Assembly (NCBI RefSeq): GCF_965277665.1 | Contig: NZ_OZ255835.1 | Coordinates: 1,736,001-1,800,000, forward strand | Direction of reading: 5' to 3' | DNA length: 64,000 bases | From: Lichenicoccus sp965277665 | GTDB lineage: Bacteria > Pseudomonadota > Alphaproteobacteria > Acetobacterales > Acetobacteraceae | Shown: one piece after another, positions 41,987 to 51,555 of the stretch | How positions within the stretch are numbered: the stretch's first letter is position 1 | How the letters are laid out: every line of letters starts with the position of its first letter | Made by a program: the position numbers and the translations under genes | The notes under the pieces: model-generated | Seen by the model: the letters and a program-made list of their open reading frames with translations, nothing else | Databases searched by the model: none | What the model was told of the DNA's origin: nothing

Positions 41987-43491
41987 GCGCCTTCGATCAC
42001 CGGCGCCAGGCCTGCCGCCTGCGCCAGCCGGTCGAGCCGGCGGCCGACGCTCTCGGTGCCGGACGCCAGCCGCTCGGCGGAAAGGCGCAGCACCAGCCGG
42101 TTGCCGTCGCGCAGCAGGCTGGTGCCGGCCAGCAGCTCGGGAATGCCGGCGCACAGCACATAGGCCAGGCGCAGCGCGAGCCCCAGGATCTCCGCCTGCT
42201 GGAAGCCGCGCGCGTCGAGCAGGCGGCGCGCCGGCTGCAGGAAGGCCTGATCGAGCTCGGCCTCGTAGCGCATCGCCAGCACCAAGGCGAGGAAAGCCCT
42301 GGTCGGATGCGAAAGCGCCATGCCGGGCTGGCGCAGGATACGAAGAAAGGTCTGCTCGGCGCGGTATTCCGGATGATCGAGCGCCCCGGTATCGGACACC
42401 CAGCAGGCACTCACCCGCAGCCGTCGGTCCTCGGCGCCCTCGCCGGCGAACAGCGCCGACGTCCAGTCGATCAGCGCCGGCGGCAGCGTCGTGCTGCGGC
42501 TGAGCCGGGTCGCGAGGTCATGCGAGCAGGCCTCCAAAGGCGGCTCGTCCATCACGCCCGGGGCGACCCGGCGCATGTACCAGCCCTCGCGCAGCCCGTC
42601 GACGCTGAACACCACGCGGTCCGGCTGCACCCGGCGCAGCAGCCGGCGCAGCACGGTGGCCGCGAACGGCATGTCGTCGAGGCGCTTGCGCGGCGCGCCG
42701 GGCAGCCGCTCCAGGGTGCGGCGGGTGGCGCCGATCACCCAGCCGGTCATCTCGCGCGCATCCTCCGGCGTGAGTTCGTACTGGTGCACGATGTTGAGCG
42801 GATAGAAGGTGCGCGCGATCTGCAGCCTGGCCAGCGCGCGGAACGCGCCGCCGACCAGGTACAGCGTGCGGCCGCTCGCGACGGGGAGCCATTCGACGCC
42901 ATCGAGATCGTTCTCGACCAGTGCGCGCGCGCGCTGCACGTCGCCACCGGCCCGGTCCGAGAGCCGGATCACGCCGAGCCGCAGCGTGCGCGCCTCGTAC
43001 ATGCGGCCATCGCCCAGCCGCACCAGCTCCAGCGAGCCGCCGCCGATATCGGCCATCAGCCCTTCCGCCTGCGGCAGGCCGCACAGCACCCCGGTCGCCG
43101 AATAGTCGGCCTCCTCGAGACCGGACAGGATGCGTATGCCGGCTTGTGGCATCGCGGCTCGCAGCACGCCGATGAACTCGCCACCGTTGCTCGCGTCGCG
43201 CACCGCGGCCGTCGCCAGCACCTCGAACGGGTCGGCCTGCATGCCGCGCGCCACCGCATTGAAGCGCGCCATCACGCTCATCGCCTGGGCCACGCCGTCT
43301 TCGTTCAGCCGTCCGGTCGCCTCCAGCCCGCGTCCGAGACGCAGCACCGCCTTTTCGTTGAAGATGGTGACCGGGTTGCGCGCGTGGCCCTCGAACACCA
43401 CCAGCCGCACCGAATTGGATCCGAGATCGACGACGGCGGAGCGCCGCAGCCGGCCGGAATTGGTAGCTGCACTCATGCCAGTTGCACTCAT
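41983..43491 (-). CDS. ppx: Exopolyphosphatase, Ppx/GppA family
   Basis: Removes terminal phosphate from polyphosphate (or 5'-phosphate from pppGpp). The 502-residue product has the ASKHA-fold signatures VVDLGSNSVRLVVFE and MADIGGGSLELV, and a C-terminal extension. Two ATGs at 43491 and 43476 arise from a 15-bp duplication (43465-43494). It lies 9 bp downstream of ppk and overlaps cdh by 4 bp. Confidence 0.94.
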   Translation of the reverse strand: MSATGMSAATNSGRLRRSAVVDLGSNSVRLVVFEGHARNPVTIFNEKAVLRLGRGLEATGRLNEDGVAQAMSVMARFNAVARGMQADPFEVLATAAVRDASNGGEFIGVLRAAMPQAGIRILSGLEEADYSATGVLCGLPQAEGLMADIGGGSLELVRLGDGRMYEARTLRLGVIRLSDRAGGDVQRARALVENDLDGVEWLPVASGRTLYLVGGAFRALARLQIARTFYPLNIVHQYELTPEDAREMTGWVIGATRRTLERLPGAPRKRLDDMPFAATVLRRLLRRVQPDRVVFSVDGLREGWYMRRVAPGVMDEPPLEACSHDLATRLSRSTTLPPALIDWTSALFAGEGAEDRRLRVSACWVSDTGALDHPEYRAEQTFLRILRQPGMALSHPTRAFLALVLAMRYEAELDQAFLQPARRLLDARGFQQAEILGLALRLAYVLCAGIPELLAGTSLLRDGNRLVLRLSAERLASGTESVGRRLDRLAQAAGLAPVIEGA

Positions 43492-43494
43492 GCC
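43465..43494 (-). repeat. 15-bp tandem duplication of the ppx start
   Basis: Two 15-bp units (43465-43479 and 43480-43494) differ by one base and each contains an ATG in the ppx frame (codons MSATG, MSAAT). The start codon has been duplicated, giving two possible starts five codons apart. Confidence 0.9.
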
Positions 43495-43500
43495 TGGGCC

Positions 43501-45792
43501 TCAATCCTCGAGGATACGATCGGGACGGCGCGGCAACGGACGCGCCACCGGCACCACCTGTCCGCGCGCCGCCGAGCCGCGTCCCGACAAGGACGGGTTG
43601 GTCATGAAATACTCGTGCGCCGAGAACGGCTTGCTGCCCGGATCGAGCCGGCGCCAGACCGCATCGGGGCCGAGCTGCCAGGATTGCAGGTTGTCCTTCA
43701 GGTCCATCACCATGATCTGGTCGAGCACCTGCGCGTGCACCGTCGGATTGCGTATCGGCACCATGCTCTCGACGCGCCAGTCCATGTTGCGCGCCATCCA
43801 GTCGGCGCTGGAAATATACACCAGCGCATCGCGCGACGGCATGCGATGGCCGTTGCTGAACGCGAACACCCGGCTGTGCTCGAGGAAGCGTCCGACGATG
43901 GACTTCACCTGGATGGTCTCGGACAGTCCCGGCACCCCCGGGCGCAGGCAGCAGATGCCGCGCACCACGATCAGGATGCGCACGCCGGCGCGGGACGCAT
44001 CGTAGAGCTTGTCGATCAGCTCCTCATCGACCAGCGAATTCATCTTGAGCCAGATCTGCGCCGGCTTGCCGGCCCGCGCGAACTTGATCTCGGCATCGAT
44101 CAGGCCGGTCAGCGTGCTGCGCGTGGTCAGCGGCGAGAACGCCAGCACGTCCATCGAAGCGGGCCTGGCATAGCCGGTCATGTAGTTGAACAGTCGCGCG
44201 CTGTCGCGCACCAGCGCCGCGTCGCAGGTGAAGAAGCTGAGGTCGGTATAGATGCGCGCGGTGATCGGATGGTAGTTGCCGGTACCGAAATGCGCATAGC
44301 TGCGCACGCCGCCGCCCTCGCGACGCACCACCAGGCTGAGCTTGGCGTGCGTCTTCAGCTCGGCGAAGCCGAACACCACCTGCACGCCGGCGGCTTCCAG
44401 CGTGCGCGCCAGGCGGATGTTGGCCTCCTCATCGAAGCGCGCGCGCAGCTCGACCATCGCGGTGACCGACTTCCCGGATTCCGCCGCCTCGATCAGGGCC
44501 TTCACGATCGGGCTGTCACGCGACGTGCGGTACAGCGTCTGCTTGATCGCCACCACGGCGGGATCGAGTGCGGCCTGCCGCAGGAACTGCACCACCACGT
44601 CGAAACTCTCGAACGGGTGGTGGACGATGATGTCCTTGGTGCGGATCGCGGCAAAGCAGTCGCCACCGAAATCGCGGATGCGTTCCGGAAAGCGCGGCGC
44701 ATAGGGCGCGAACAGCAGGTCCGGACGGTCATCCACGATGAGCTGCTTCACGTCGACCATGCCGATCAGCCCGGCATGCAGCTGCATCTCGTCCACCGGC
44801 ACGTCGAGCTCGTCGGCGACCAGTGCCGAGAGGTCGGCCGGCATGTCCGCCTCGACATCGAGATGGATCACCACGCCGCGGCGCCGACGCTTGAGCGCGG
44901 TCTCGTAGGAGCGCACGAGATCCTCGGCCTCCTCCTCGAACTCCACGTCGGTATCGCGGATGACCCGGAACACGCCGCGGCCGCCGACATGGAAGCCCGG
45001 GAACAGACGATCGAGGAACAGGCTGACCAGGTCCTCGAGCAGGATGAACCGCGCCAGGTCCTGGGCCGCCCCGGCTTGGCCCCCTCCAGCGTGTCCCCCA
45101 CCAGGCAGCCGGATGAAGCGCTCCACCTGCGCCGGCAGCATGACGAGCCCGCTCATCACGTGGCGCTCGTCGTCGTCACGCAGCAGGCGGAGCGCCAGCG
45201 CCTGGCCCATGTTGGGCATGAACGGGAACGGGTGCGCGGGGTCGATGGCGAGCGGCGTCAGCACCGGGAACAGCCGGTCCATGAAGAAGCTCTCCAGCCA
45301 GGCGTGCTCCTCGGCGCCGAGGGCCGCCGGCTCGCAGACGATGATGCCCTGCTCGCGCATGGCGGCGCGCAGCTCGCGCCAGATCCGCTGCTGCTCGTCG
45401 AGCAGGAGGCGGGCACGCTCTGCCACCGCCTGCAGCTGCTGCGCCGGCGTGCGGCCGTCGGGAGAGCGCGAGGTCAGGCTCTCGCGCACCTGGCCGACCA
45501 GCCCCGCCACCCGCACCGAGTAGAATTCATCGAGGTTGCCGGCGGAGATCGACAGGAAGCGCAGCCGCTCGAGCAGCGGGTTGCGCGCATTGTCGGCCTC
45601 CTCCACCACGCGCTGGTTGAAGTCGAGCCAGGACAGTTCGCGGTTGATGAAGCGGCCCGGCTGGCCCGGCGCGATTGCCGGCACCGCCTCGACCGGATCC
45701 AGGCGTCGGGCCTCCACGGCGACCGGTCCCTGGCGCCGAGCGGGCGCATGCGGCCTCGCCTGCACGCTCGCCGACGCCGCGGCCACCGCCAT
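43501..45792 (-). CDS. ppk: Polyphosphate kinase 1
   Basis: Makes polyphosphate reversibly from ATP. Family start FINRELSWLDFNQRVVEEA near residue 58, the phospho-His region THAKLSLVVRREG with HFGTGNYHP, and the C-terminal SSADWMARNMDWRVE are present. I chose ATG 45792 (763 residues); the frame is open further upstream but that part lacks homology. It heads a ppk-ppx-cdh unit and is divergent from the gamma-glutamyltransferase gene across 169 bp. Confidence 0.95.
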   Translation of the reverse strand: MAVAAASASVQARPHAPARRQGPVAVEARRLDPVEAVPAIAPGQPGRFINRELSWLDFNQRVVEEADNARNPLLERLRFLSISAGNLDEFYSVRVAGLVGQVRESLTSRSPDGRTPAQQLQAVAERARLLLDEQQRIWRELRAAMREQGIIVCEPAALGAEEHAWLESFFMDRLFPVLTPLAIDPAHPFPFMPNMGQALALRLLRDDDERHVMSGLVMLPAQVERFIRLPGGGHAGGGQAGAAQDLARFILLEDLVSLFLDRLFPGFHVGGRGVFRVIRDTDVEFEEEAEDLVRSYETALKRRRRGVVIHLDVEADMPADLSALVADELDVPVDEMQLHAGLIGMVDVKQLIVDDRPDLLFAPYAPRFPERIRDFGGDCFAAIRTKDIIVHHPFESFDVVVQFLRQAALDPAVVAIKQTLYRTSRDSPIVKALIEAAESGKSVTAMVELRARFDEEANIRLARTLEAAGVQVVFGFAELKTHAKLSLVVRREGGGVRSYAHFGTGNYHPITARIYTDLSFFTCDAALVRDSARLFNYMTGYARPASMDVLAFSPLTTRSTLTGLIDAEIKFARAGKPAQIWLKMNSLVDEELIDKLYDASRAGVRILIVVRGICCLRPGVPGLSETIQVKSIVGRFLEHSRVFAFSNGHRMPSRDALVYISSADWMARNMDWRVESMVPIRNPTVHAQVLDQIMVMDLKDNLQSWQLGPDAVWRRLDPGSKPFSAHEYFMTNPSLSGRGSAARGQVVPVARPLPRRPDRILED

Positions 45793-45961
45793 CGCCCTTG
45801 GCCTGCCCCCGCGCGGGGCGTTGCGTTTCGGTCGATCCGCGGGTTCCGGCACCAGCACACTCGTTTGCGATTGCCGCGCGACGGTAGGGCAGATCGCCAC
45901 CCGAGCAAAGCATGCGATGCCGCGCCGGCTTGACCCGGGCGGCCTTCGACGTGACGCTTCG

Positions 45962-47884
45962 ATGACATCGGCTGCCGGCCATGAGGAAACAGACACCTTG
46001 CGCAGACGCACCTTTATTGCCGCCCTTCCCGCGGCTGCCGTCCCGATCGCCGCCGGTGCCCAGACGCACCCCGCCGCGACACCCGAGGCACCGGGCCAGG
46101 GCGGCGCCCACTCCCTGCCGCCGGACGCCGCCTGGGGCGTTCGCGCCGCGGGCCTGGCGAAGTTCCAGCCCGACGGCGCCGAGCGCTTCGACCGTCCGGA
46201 CGTGCATGCCGGTGACCGGCCATCCGGGGCCAGCTTCGCCTCGCGCTCGGCGGCGATGGGCCTGAACGGGGCCGCCGGCACCGCGCATCCGCTCGCCACC
46301 CAGGCGGCGATCGCCATCCTGCGACGCGGCGGCACGGCGGCGGACGCCGCGATCGCGGCGAACGCCTGCCTGGGTTTCCTGGAACCGACCAGTGCCGGCC
46401 TCGGCGGCGACTGCTACGCCATGATCTGGGACCCGAAGCTCAGGCGTGTCGTCTCGCTCGCCGGCTCCGGCGCCTCGCCGCGCGGCCTCAGCCTGGAGAC
46501 GGTGCGCGCGCGGGCCAGGAACGGCGTCATCCCCAAGCTGGGTGCGATCAGCGTGTCGGTGCCCGGCGCGCTCGATGCCTGGTGGACGCTGCACCAGCGC
46601 TACGGCCGCCTGCCCTGGCACACGCTGTTCGAGCCCGCGATCGCGCTCTGCGAGCAGGGTGCTCCGGTGCCGCAGATCATCGGCTACTACATCAAGCGCA
46701 ACCTCGCGGTGTTCCTGCGCCCGGGCATCGGGGTGGAGGAGACGGCGAACGCGATGCACACCTATGCGCCCGGCGGCCAGATGCCGAACGAGGGCGACGT
46801 GCGGCGCAATCCCGATCTCGCACGCACCTACCGGCTGATCGCCGAAGGCGGCCGCGACGCCTTCTATGAGGGGCCGGTGGCGCAAACCATCGAGCGCTAT
46901 TTCCGGCGCATCGGCGGCTGGATGACGCGCGACGACCTTAGGCGCCATCATTCGGAGTGGCTCGACCCGCTGGTCACAACCTATCGCGGCGCCGAGATCT
47001 ACGGCATGGCGGCCAACACCCAGGGGCTCGCGACCCTGCAGATGCTGAACATCCTGGAGACTTTCGACCTCCGCGCGGCAGGGTTCCAGTCACCGCTCTC
47101 GATCCACCTGCAGGCGGAAGCCAAGCGCCTCGCCTACGAGGACCGGGGGCGCTACTACGCCGACCCGCATTTCGCCAAGATCCCTGTCGCGTGGCTGAAC
47201 TCCAAGGACTATGCGGCGCAGCGCGCCAGGCTGATCCGTCCCGACCGGATCCTGACGCCGGCGCATCCGGGCGACGCGCCGAGCCACGGCGACACCACCT
47301 ATTTCAGCGTCGCCGGCCCGGACGGCATGATGGTGTCGATGATCCAGTCCAACTTCCGCGGCATGGGTTCGGGACTGGTGCCGGACGGGCTCGGCTTCAT
47401 GTTCCAGGATCGCGGCGAGCTGTTCTCGCTCCACGACGGCCACCCGAACCTGTATGCGCCGGGCAAGCGGCCGTTCCAGACCATCATCCCCGGCTTCGCC
47501 ACCCGCGCGGGCCGGCCCTGGATGGCGTTCGGCGTGATGGGTGGCGACATGCAGCCGATGGGGCAGACGCAGATCGTGCTCAACCGGATCGATTACGGCC
47601 TCGACATCCAGGCCGCCGGCGACGCGCCGCGCTGGCATCACGAAGGATCGTCGCAGAGCATGGGCGAGGACATCGCAGGGCTCGGGCCGGACGGGCTGCT
47701 ACGACTGGAGGCAGGCGTGCCGGCGGCGACGCGCGCGGCGCTGGCCGGACTGGGCTGGAAGATCGGTGCATCCGATGGCGGCTTCGGCCGCTACGAATGC
47801 ATCGAGCACCGCATGGCCGGCCGCGACCGGGTCTATGCGGCGGCGTCGGAGATGCGCGCGGACGGAGTGGCCCTAGCGTACTGA
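45962..47884 (+). CDS. ggt: Gamma-glutamyltransferase, exported
   Basis: A 640-residue Ntn hydrolase precursor that cleaves gamma-glutamyl bonds such as in glutathione. A twin-Arg-like signal (RRRTFIAALPAAAVPIAAG) suggests export. The self-processing nucleophile Thr is in the conserved SHGDTTYFSV. Starts further upstream are possible in frame but lack support. It may act with the YbdK-type ligase in thiol recycling, though the two are 24 kb apart (inference). Confidence 0.92.
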   Translation: MTSAAGHEETDTLRRRTFIAALPAAAVPIAAGAQTHPAATPEAPGQGGAHSLPPDAAWGVRAAGLAKFQPDGAERFDRPDVHAGDRPSGASFASRSAAMGLNGAAGTAHPLATQAAIAILRRGGTAADAAIAANACLGFLEPTSAGLGGDCYAMIWDPKLRRVVSLAGSGASPRGLSLETVRARARNGVIPKLGAISVSVPGALDAWWTLHQRYGRLPWHTLFEPAIALCEQGAPVPQIIGYYIKRNLAVFLRPGIGVEETANAMHTYAPGGQMPNEGDVRRNPDLARTYRLIAEGGRDAFYEGPVAQTIERYFRRIGGWMTRDDLRRHHSEWLDPLVTTYRGAEIYGMAANTQGLATLQMLNILETFDLRAAGFQSPLSIHLQAEAKRLAYEDRGRYYADPHFAKIPVAWLNSKDYAAQRARLIRPDRILTPAHPGDAPSHGDTTYFSVAGPDGMMVSMIQSNFRGMGSGLVPDGLGFMFQDRGELFSLHDGHPNLYAPGKRPFQTIIPGFATRAGRPWMAFGVMGGDMQPMGQTQIVLNRIDYGLDIQAAGDAPRWHHEGSSQSMGEDIAGLGPDGLLRLEAGVPAATRAALAGLGWKIGASDGGFGRYECIEHRMAGRDRVYAAASEMRADGVALAY

Positions 47885-47910
47885 CGGCTCGCCACGCATT
47901 TCGTCACGGC

Positions 47911-47938
47911 TTGACAACGCTTCCCCGGTGTCTAGCGT
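47911..47938 (+). promoter_or_regulatory. Sigma-70 promoter candidate for the sugar ABC operon
   Basis: TTGACA (47911-47916) is separated by 16 bases from TAGCGT (47933-47938), 33 bp before the ABC ATPase start. The -35 is perfect; the -10 matches half of the consensus. Confidence 0.4.
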
Positions 47939-47970
47939 CGACGCAATAAAGCGCGCGTCGCCTTGAAGCG

Positions 47971-49533
47971 ATGACCGGCCGGGGAAACGCCTTGGACCAG
48001 ACCCTGCTGCTGGAGCTTGTCGGCATCGAGAAGCGCTTCGGCGGCGTGCACGCCCTGCGCGGCGTCGATTTCGACCTCTGCCCCGGCGAGGTGCACGTCC
48101 TGCTCGGCGAGAACGGCGCCGGCAAGAGCACGCTGATGAGCGTGCTGTCCGGCGTGGTGGCGCCCGATGCCGGCACGCTCCGGCTCGACGGACAGCCGGT
48201 GCGGCTGCAGAGCCCGCGCGAGGCGCAGGAGGCGGGCATCGTCATGATCCCGCAGGAGCTCGACCTGGTGCCGGGGCTCGATATCGCCGCCAACCTGTTC
48301 CTCGGCCACGAGCCGCTCACCGCGCGCCGGACCCTTGATGGCGCCCGCATGCGCCGCGAGGCGAGCGGCCTGCTGGCGCGTGCCGGGGTGACGCTGAAGG
48401 CCTCGCGGCGGGTCGCCTCGCTGCGCATGGGCGAGCGGCAACTGGTGGCGATCGCCAAGGCGCTGGCGGCCGAGGCGCGCATCCTGATCCTCGACGAACC
48501 GACCGCCGCCCTGTCTGCCACCGAGGCGGAGCATCTGTTCGGGGTCGTGCGCGAGCTGCGCGCCCGCGGTGTCGGCATCATCTATATCTCGCACCGGCTG
48601 GAAGAGGTTGCGCGCATCGGCGACCGCGTGACGGTGATGCGCGACGGCACCGTTGCCGGGCAGGCCGCACCGGACGCGCCGCAGGCCGAGCTCGTGCGCC
48701 TGCTGGTCGGCCGCGATTTCAGCGCGCTGTTCCCGGCGCACGGGCGGTCGTACGGCCCGGTACTGCTGTCGCTGTCGCATGCGCGCTTCGTCCCCGACCT
48801 GCCGCGGGCCGGCTGGAGAGCGCCGCGCGACGTCTCGCTCGCCGTGCATGCGGGCGAGATCGTCGGCCTGTCCGGCCTGATGGGTTCGGGCCGCACCGAA
48901 TTGCTGTCGGCGCTGTTCGGCTTCGAGGCGGCCGGTCGCTGGGAGGGCGAGATCGGCGTCGGTGGCCGCCCGTTCCGCCCGGGAACGGTGGACGCGGCGC
49001 GCCGCGCCGGCCTCGCCTTCGTTACCGACGACCGGCGTGGCAGCGGCTTCGTACCCGGGCACACGGTGGCCCGCAACATCGTGATGTCGACGCTGCGGCG
49101 CATGACGCCGCACGGACTGGTCGCACCGGCGGCCGAACGCCGGCAGGTGGCAGCAGCCCTCGAGCGCTCGGATGTCCGGCCGCGCCGGCCGGAGGCGAAG
49201 GTGATCACCCTCTCCGGCGGCAACCAGCAGAAGGTGGTGTTCGCCAAGGAGCTGCTCAGCGAGCCGCGCCTGCTGCTGCTCGACGAGCCGACCCGCGGTG
49301 TCGATGTCGGCGCCAAGGCCGAGATCTACCGGCAGTTGCGCGGGCTCGCGGGTCAAGGGCTCGGCGTGCTGGTCGCGTCGTCCGAGCTGCCGGAACTTAT
49401 CGGGCTGTGCGACCGCATCCTGGTCATGCAGGACGGCGTGACGGTTGCCGAGTTCGCAGCCGGCGTCGACGAGGCAACCCTGCGCCGGCACAGCATGGGT
49501 GACGCGCGCACGACGCGGTCGGGGGCCGCCTGA
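47971..49533 (+). CDS. Sugar ABC transporter ATPase (CUT2 type, two domains)
   Basis: A 520-residue fused ATPase with two ABC domains, as in RbsA/MglA. Domain 1 has GENGAGKST, a degenerate signature (LRMGERQLVAIAKAL) and Walker B LILDEPTAAL. Domain 2 has a weak Walker A (SGLMGSGRTELLSALFG), signature LSGGNQQKVVFAKEL and LLLLDEPTRGVD. It heads an ATPase-permease-binding protein operon for uptake of a monosaccharide or polyol; the substrate cannot be told. Confidence 0.95.
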   Translation: MTGRGNALDQTLLLELVGIEKRFGGVHALRGVDFDLCPGEVHVLLGENGAGKSTLMSVLSGVVAPDAGTLRLDGQPVRLQSPREAQEAGIVMIPQELDLVPGLDIAANLFLGHEPLTARRTLDGARMRREASGLLARAGVTLKASRRVASLRMGERQLVAIAKALAAEARILILDEPTAALSATEAEHLFGVVRELRARGVGIIYISHRLEEVARIGDRVTVMRDGTVAGQAAPDAPQAELVRLLVGRDFSALFPAHGRSYGPVLLSLSHARFVPDLPRAGWRAPRDVSLAVHAGEIVGLSGLMGSGRTELLSALFGFEAAGRWEGEIGVGGRPFRPGTVDAARRAGLAFVTDDRRGSGFVPGHTVARNIVMSTLRRMTPHGLVAPAAERRQVAAALERSDVRPRRPEAKVITLSGGNQQKVVFAKELLSEPRLLLLDEPTRGVDVGAKAEIYRQLRGLAGQGLGVLVASSELPELIGLCDRILVMQDGVTVAEFAAGVDEATLRRHSMGDARTTRSGAA

Positions 49534-49543
49534 AGGTGCCCCG

Positions 49544-50569
49544 GTGAGCACCATCGCGCCGTCGGCCGCCCGGCCACACCTGCGGCCGCTTGCACTTCTG
49601 GTGCGCTTCCAGAGCCTGCTCGGCCTGGTGCTGGTGCTGCTCGGCGGCGTGCTGTTCTCACCGCACCGGCATGGCCGCATCCTGTTCCTCGCCGCCGACA
49701 ACGTCGCCAACATCGTGCGCTCGATCTCCGAGACCGGCATCCTCGCACTTGGCATGACCTTCGTGATCATCGCCGGCGGCATCGACCTCTCGGTCGGCGC
49801 GGTGCTCGGCCTGTCGAGCGTGCTGACGGCGGCGCTGCTGGTCAATGACGGCTGGACTCTCGCGAGCACGCTGCCGCTGGTGCTGCTGGTGGCGGTGGTG
49901 TTCGGCCTGCTGCAGGGCGTGCTCTCGACCCGGCTGCGCATCCAGGCCTTCATCGTCACGCTCGCGGGCCTGCAGGCGGCGCGCGGGCTGGCGCTGATCG
50001 CGTCGGACAACAACTTCATCAACATCACCTACGGCGACGGCCCCGGACGCGCGCCGCCCGGTTTCGCGCTGCTCGGCGAACGGCTGTTCGGCGACACCTT
50101 TCCGGTCGCGACCCTGGTGTTCGTGATCCTCGCGATCCTGGCGGCGTTCCTGCTCAACCGCACGCGCTACGGCCGCTACGTGTTCGCGGTCGGCGGCAAC
50201 GAACGCGCGGCGCGTCTGTCCGGCATTCCGGTGCAGTGGGTGCGCATCTCGGTGTACGGGCTGAGCGGCCTGTGCGCCGGCGTCGCCGGCATCGTGCATG
50301 CCGGACAGTTCAGCTTCGGCAGCCCGAACGACGGATCCGGCTACGAGCTGAACGCGATCGCCGCCGTGGTGATCGGGGGCACCGACCTGTTCGGCGGCGC
50401 CGGCAGCATGATCGGCACCATCGCCGGCGCCGTGATGCTCGGAGCACTCGCCAATATCCTGCAGCTCAACGACGTGAGCGCCGCCATGCAGCTGCTGGCC
50501 ACGGGTGCCATCATCGTGCTCGCCGCCGGCCTGCAGACGGTGGTCGGACGCGACGCAGGCTCACGTTGA
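49544..50569 (+). CDS. Sugar ABC transporter permease (CUT2 type)
   Basis: A 341-residue RbsC-like permease with about nine helices and the family motif IIAGGIDLSVGAVLGLSSVL. The late conserved region AGIVHAGQFSFGSPNDGSGYELNAIAAVVIGGTDLFGG is present. GTG 49544 is chosen just after the ATPase stop; the frame is open upstream. It forms the membrane pore of the transporter. Confidence 0.93.
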   Translation: MSTIAPSAARPHLRPLALLVRFQSLLGLVLVLLGGVLFSPHRHGRILFLAADNVANIVRSISETGILALGMTFVIIAGGIDLSVGAVLGLSSVLTAALLVNDGWTLASTLPLVLLVAVVFGLLQGVLSTRLRIQAFIVTLAGLQAARGLALIASDNNFINITYGDGPGRAPPGFALLGERLFGDTFPVATLVFVILAILAAFLLNRTRYGRYVFAVGGNERAARLSGIPVQWVRISVYGLSGLCAGVAGIVHAGQFSFGSPNDGSGYELNAIAAVVIGGTDLFGGAGSMIGTIAGAVMLGALANILQLNDVSAAMQLLATGAIIVLAAGLQTVVGRDAGSR

Positions 50570-50598
50570 ACAAAAACATGACCAGGGGAGACACGACG

Positions 50599-51555
50599 AT
50601 GCGTATCATACCGATGCTGGTAGCTGGAACGCTGATGGCGACGCCGGCTTTCGCCAAGCCACTCTCAAAAACCTGCGGACCCCACGACCACTACGTGATC
50701 GGCTTCTCGCAGGCGAACTTCAAGGAGCCGTACCGGGCGCAGGTCAATCACGAGCTCGAACGGCTGGTGAAGACCATTCCGCAGTTCAAGATCGTGATCG
50801 CCGACGGGCAGGCCAGCGACAATACCCAGGTCTCGCAGGTCGAGAACTTCCTGACCCAGCAGGTCGACATCCTGTTCGTCTCCGCCTTCGAGGCGGCCCC
50901 GCTGACGCCTGCGGTCAGCCGCGTGTACAAGGCGGGCATTCCGGTGATCGAGCTCGATCGCAAGACGCTGGGCCATGACTACACAAGCTTCGTGACCGGC
51001 GACAACCGCGCCATCGCCAAGCAGGCCGGGGAGTACGCCGCGACGACACTCGCACCCGAAGGCGGCGAGGTTGCGATCCTGGAAGGCCTGCCGAGCTCGT
51101 CGCCGGCGATCGAGCGCCTCGAAGGCTTCAAGGCCGGCATCGCGAGCAATCCGAAGCTCAAGCTGGTCGCGGTGCAGCCGGTCGACTGGATGCAGGACAA
51201 GGCGGTGACGGTGTTCGGCGCCATGCTGCAGTCGCATCCCGACATCAAGCTGGTCTATGCCAGCAATGACCTCGCCGCAGCCGGCGCCTACATCGCCGCC
51301 AAGCAGGCCGGCAAGTCCGGGCAGGTCAAGATCATCGGCACCGACGGCCTGCCCGGACCGTCCGGCGGCATCCGCGCCGTCGCCGACGGCGAGTGGGCGG
51401 CCACCATGGTGTATCCGACCGGGGCGGCCCAGGCGCTGGATCTCGCCAGGAAGATCCTGATCGACTGCGCCGCCTCGGTGCCGGCCCTGATCACCGTGCC
51501 GACGCAACTGATCGATGCCGGCAACGCCAAGACGATCTACGCCCGCGGCAGCTGA
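50599..51555 (+). CDS. Sugar ABC transporter substrate-binding protein
   Basis: A 318-residue periplasmic binding protein (Peripla_BP_4) with signal peptide MLVAGTLMATPAFAK. Ribose/galactose-type features: YVIGFSQANFKEPYRAQVN, an ADGQASDNTQVSQVENFLTQQVDILFVS core, and DRKTLGHDYTSFVTGDN at the hinge. GGGGAG precedes ATG 50599. It is last in the ABC operon, unlike the more usual first position. chrA may overlap its 3' end by 41 bp. Confidence 0.93.
   Translation: MRIIPMLVAGTLMATPAFAKPLSKTCGPHDHYVIGFSQANFKEPYRAQVNHELERLVKTIPQFKIVIADGQASDNTQVSQVENFLTQQVDILFVSAFEAAPLTPAVSRVYKAGIPVIELDRKTLGHDYTSFVTGDNRAIAKQAGEYAATTLAPEGGEVAILEGLPSSSPAIERLEGFKAGIASNPKLKLVAVQPVDWMQDKAVTVFGAMLQSHPDIKLVYASNDLAAAGAYIAAKQAGKSGQVKIIGTDGLPGPSGGIRAVADGEWAATMVYPTGAAQALDLARKILIDCAASVPALITVPTQLIDAGNAKTIYARGS

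Noticed and set aside
41932..45933. A 1333-codon plus-strand open frame opposite ppx and ppk.
   Set aside because: It is a His/Arg/Gln-rich shadow of the ppk-ppx coding strand with no motifs or ribosome site.
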